Made by a program: the position numbers and the translations under genes. A stretch of 22,048 nucleotides of DNA, taken from the IMG/VR virus record IMGVR_UViG_3300008108_005188, positions 1 through 22,048 of that record. One strand, 5' to 3'. Positions 20,547 to 22,048 of the stretch are shown piece by piece. This DNA comes from a virus. Every line of letters starts with the position of its first letter. Position 1 is the stretch's first letter. The notes under the pieces were generated by a model. It was not told the DNA's origin. It was given only the letters and a program-made list of their open reading frames with translations, and did no database searches.

Positions 20547-20843
20547 ATGAGCAGACCCAAACCCAAAGTCTTGTTAGAACAGACCAGCAAATCTACCTAC
20601 AAATGCGATCAGGTACTCAGCAGCGAAGGTATCTGGGCTGTGTTCTATGATGGCAAACCTATCAGTCTCAAAAGCAGTCACAGTCTCACCAACGATGTTG
20701 GTCCAAGATATCGCAAAACAAGTTTTCCCAACTCAGGTCACGCCATCAATTTGGCCAAGAAACTGAATCAACAGTTTCACACAGACAAGTTCACAGTGGT
20801 ACTCATGAACTCAGGTGATCTCATCTTTAGAGATGAAAAATAA
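20547..20843 (+). CDS. 98-aa basic protein, unknown
   Basis: 98 aa, Lys/Ser-rich: MSRPKPKVLLEQTSKSTYKC, a beta pair GIWAVFYDGKPISLKSSHSL, then a helix-strand GHAINLAKKLNQQFHTDKFT followed by VVLM. The layout looks like a small single domain found in phage operons, but I do not know its role. No ribosome site; TAAATA 5 nt upstream. It overlaps the next gene by 11 nt. Confidence 0.55.
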   Translation: MSRPKPKVLLEQTSKSTYKCDQVLSSEGIWAVFYDGKPISLKSSHSLTNDVGPRYRKTSFPNSGHAINLAKKLNQQFHTDKFTVVLMNSGDLIFRDEK

Positions 20844-21186
20844 AGATCTACTGACTCAAACGCTGTACGAAAAAATCCCAGAACCCGGTTATAACCTTGA
20901 GCAGGCACAACTGATTTGGTGGTGCAATGTGCGTGCCACGGGTGGACTCCGGCTCACACAAGAAGGTTGGAAAGTGCTCAAACGAGATCTTGAACTGGAA
21001 AGCTACAGCATCAACTTGGATAAAAAAGAAATCAACAAACAGTTTATCCTTGACCTAGATCGCAAGTTGACCACTCCTTATTTCATCGAGCGAGATCGCA
21101 TACATCTGTTTGGCAGTCGAGAAGCAGTAATGGCCTTGCTACACGGCAACATGAGCCGATACCTAGAAAGTCTTGCCCGCAGTTAG
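20833..21186 (+). CDS. 117-aa uncharacterised phage protein
   Basis: ATG 20833 inside the end of the previous gene (an in-frame GTG at 20815 is the alternative). Mostly helical: LTQTLYEKIPEPGYNLEQAQ, IWWCNVRATGGLRLTQEGWK, then NKQFILDLDRKLTTPYFIER, and RIHLFGSREAVMALLHGNMS. The 'WW.NVR.TGGLRLT..G' segment followed by 'LDRKL.TPY' resembles a conserved family of T4-like marine phages in my memory, function unknown. Confidence 0.6.
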   Translation: MKNKDLLTQTLYEKIPEPGYNLEQAQLIWWCNVRATGGLRLTQEGWKVLKRDLELESYSINLDKKEINKQFILDLDRKLTTPYFIERDRIHLFGSREAVMALLHGNMSRYLESLARS

Positions 21187-21189
21187 CGG

Positions 21190-21218
21190 TTGACCAAAAA
21201 ATACCATTTTGCTATACT
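21190..21218 (+). promoter_or_regulatory. Strong sigma70 promoter of the ncRNA
   Basis: TTGACC (21190-21195), 17-nt spacer ending TTTTGC, TATACT (21213-21218), an extended -10. Its spacer begins AAAAAAT and ends TTTTGC exactly as in the promoter at 21446. Confidence 0.8.
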
Positions 21219-21224
21219 AATGGT

Positions 21225-21441
21225 AACAATAGCGCACCGGGGTCATTGGAACCAGCGTGAGTGATGTTGAAGGGTCAAGACTTTCGAGTCCCGAGTAGCC
21301 CGGTGTTTGTGACTGTTTTCTACTCGCCCACTTTCTGCGGTCCTGCTAGATGGGCCGACGAATCACTTGATCTAGCCCAGGTAAGTGTGCGCTAACCACT
21401 GTATTTTTGCTAGGTTAGCGCTCACTTACCTTTAGTTTTTT
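21225..21441 (+). ncRNA. Unrecognised structured ncRNA with two predicted H-type pseudoknots
   Basis: No protein-like reading frame fills this 290-nt gap. From the predicted start near 21225: helix A pairs GCACCGGG (21234-21241) with CCCGGTGT (21299-21306). Helix B pairs CGAGTAG (21292-21298) with CTACTCG (21320-21326), interleaved with A and directly abutting it, giving an H-type pseudoknot with coaxial stems. A hairpin GACT-TTCG-AGTC (21279-21290) lies in the first loop. Helix D pairs GCTAGAT (21345-21351) with ATCTAGC (21370-21376), and GGGC in its loop (21352-21355) can pair with GCCC (21326-21329), a second interleaved pair. A strong terminator ends the unit. No tRNA, RNase P, 6S or tmRNA landmark is present. 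Independent transcription is well supported, function is unknown. Confidence 0.75.
21380..21441 (+). terminator. Long intrinsic terminator of the ncRNA
   Basis: GGTAAGTG (21380-21387) plus GCGCTAACC (21389-21397) pair with GGTTAGCGC (21413-21421) plus CACTTACC (21423-21430), 17 bp with one central T-T mismatch and a 15-nt loop, followed by TTTAGTTTTTT. Confidence 0.9.
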
Positions 21442-21445
21442 GTAC

Positions 21446-21474
21446 TTGACCAAAAAATCGTGTTTTGCTATAAT
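21446..21474 (+). promoter_or_regulatory. Consensus promoter of the GIY-YIG gene (leaderless start)
   Basis: TTGACC, 17-nt spacer ending TTTTGC, perfect TATAAT (21469-21474). The ATG at 21481 is 6 nt later, about where transcription should begin; no ribosome site exists. Confidence 0.8.
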
Positions 21475-21480
21475 ATGCTT

Positions 21481-21825
21481 ATGGACAGTAAAAAAGCACC
21501 CCGCAAAAAACGCTCAGATCGCACCCACATCGTTTACAAGATCGTGTCGGGCACAGACTTCTACATTGGTGTCACTGCCAAGACTGAGTCAACTGTGCTC
21601 AAGAGTGTGCGTGTTCGTATGAACAAGCATCTGTATCGTAGCCGAAGTGAAGACAAATCCTGGGCCTTGTACGAAGCCTTGCGTGATCGTGGCCCTGGTG
21701 CTTTTGCTTACTCGATCGTGGCAGTGGTGCGTGGCAAGAGTGAAGCACATTCGGTAGAGCGTGCTTTGATACGCGAACTGCGTCCTAACCTGAATACTGA
21801 TACTCGTGAAAGGAAAACACAATGA
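21481..21825 (+). CDS. GIY-YIG nuclease-domain protein
   Basis: 114 aa from ATG 21481; an ATG at 21475 overlaps the expected +1 boundary and is less likely. After a basic N-terminus (MDSKKAPRKKRSDR) comes a single GIY-YIG domain: THIVYKIVSG and FYIGVTAK are the two signature strands, RVRMNKHLYRS carries the catalytic-type Arg, EAHSVERALIREL the metal-binding Glu and PNLNTD the closing Asn. Stand-alone GIY-YIG proteins include homing endonucleases and repair or restriction enzymes. There is no DNA-binding extension and no intron in sight. Its TGA overlaps the next ATG. Confidence 0.85.
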   Translation: MDSKKAPRKKRSDRTHIVYKIVSGTDFYIGVTAKTESTVLKSVRVRMNKHLYRSRSEDKSWALYEALRDRGPGAFAYSIVAVVRGKSEAHSVERALIRELRPNLNTDTRERKTQ

Positions 21826-22046
21826 ACCAAACTTTAACACAATACGACACCCGCCACGGCGGAGCCTATGACCGTGGATCAGCCGATGCTTACTATCGCA
21901 GATCCTACGATCCTCACTATTTCAAAGGTGATACTTACTCCAGCGATCGTGTGGAACTGAAAGATATGACCGCAGACGAGATCACGGCCTATACAGCAGG
22001 CTATCGTGATCAAGAGGAGTCGGGTGATTTCAAGGACTGGGGTTGA
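21822..22046 (+). CDS. 74-aa tyrosine-rich protein, unknown
   Basis: ATGA overlap with the GIY-YIG gene; complete, ending 2 nt before the window edge. HGGAYDRGSADAYYRRSYDP, then HYFKGDTYSSDRVELKDMTA and DEITAYTAGYRDQEESGDFK. The first half is a Tyr/Gly/Asp-rich low-complexity stretch, the second a helix. The G-x-Y-D-R-G-S-A-D-A-Y-Y block followed by P-H-Y recurs in my memory in small bacterial and phage proteins of unknown role. Confidence 0.6.
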   Translation: MNQTLTQYDTRHGGAYDRGSADAYYRRSYDPHYFKGDTYSSDRVELKDMTADEITAYTAGYRDQEESGDFKDWG

Positions 22047-22048
22047 TT

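Noticed and set aside
21279-21312. tRNA-like T arm (TTTCGAGTCCC) in the ncRNA
   Set aside because: The flanking strands do not give a 5-bp T stem or acceptor; the local fold is a 4-bp TTCG hairpin inside a pseudoknot loop.
1-22048. CRISPR array, insertion sequence or attachment site
   Set aside because: No regularly spaced repeats, transposase, integrase or terminal repeats were seen.

Overview
The window reads as part of a large lytic, T4-like (myovirus-type) phage genome. It has a family B DNA polymerase (T4 gp43 type), a gp45-like sliding clamp, a T4 RNase H-like 5'-3' exonuclease and a small DsbA-like protein. Genes are packed almost all on the + strand, many joined by 1-8 nt stop/start overlaps (ATGA, GTGA, TTGA). 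Several things point to a Gram-negative, probably betaproteobacterial (aquatic?) host: a betaproteobacterial-type porin, an Ala/Lys/Pro-rich exported protein, and a circularly permuted two-piece tmRNA with an AND... tag. The host call is inference.

Layout. 1-1.2 kb: exported staphylococcal-nuclease-like protein, DsbA-like protein behind a promoter with a perfect 10-bp inverted repeat, membrane protein. 1.2-4.8 kb: DNA polymerase (TTG start, hairpin just ahead of its Shine-Dalgarno), clamp, 39-aa membrane peptide. 4.8-9.9 kb: DpdA/TGT-like transglycosylase, several uncharacterised proteins, GT-B glycosyltransferase, GalE-like epimerase. 9.9-11.3 kb: GTP cyclohydrolase I, a CDGSH-like protein and small ORFs. 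11.27-11.6 kb: permuted tmRNA. 11.6-13.25 kb: exported AKP-rich protein with a possible -1 frameshift extension, then a porin, each with its own terminator (moron-like). 13.25-17.65 kb: cupin, QueD-like, YhhQ-like transporter, HIT, phosphoribosyltransferase, two tiny proteins, QueE-like, two unknowns. 17.65-18.16 kb: a lone - strand gene. 18.2-21.2 kb: exonuclease and small conserved-looking proteins. 21.2-21.44 kb: an unrecognised, apparently pseudoknotted ncRNA with its own promoter and terminator. 21.48-22.05 kb: GIY-YIG nuclease and a small protein.

How it works together. FolE, QueD, QueE, YhhQ and DpdA are the parts of a pathway that makes or imports a 7-deazaguanine and exchanges it for guanine in DNA, the established phage route to restriction resistance. 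QueC is not in the window, so the final base (CDG, preQ0 or other) cannot be told. The glycosyltransferase/epimerase pair may decorate DNA or virions.

The most unusual signals are: six genes whose start codon lies 5-7 nt after a promoter -10 or late-type element with no Shine-Dalgarno (candidate leaderless mRNAs); the phage-borne two-piece tmRNA; the tandem-pseudoknot ncRNA at about 21.23-21.44 kb; a dnaX-type A AAA AAG heptamer directly before the stop of the AKP protein with an open -1 frame behind it; and a QueE whose third cysteine is displaced by about 40 residues.
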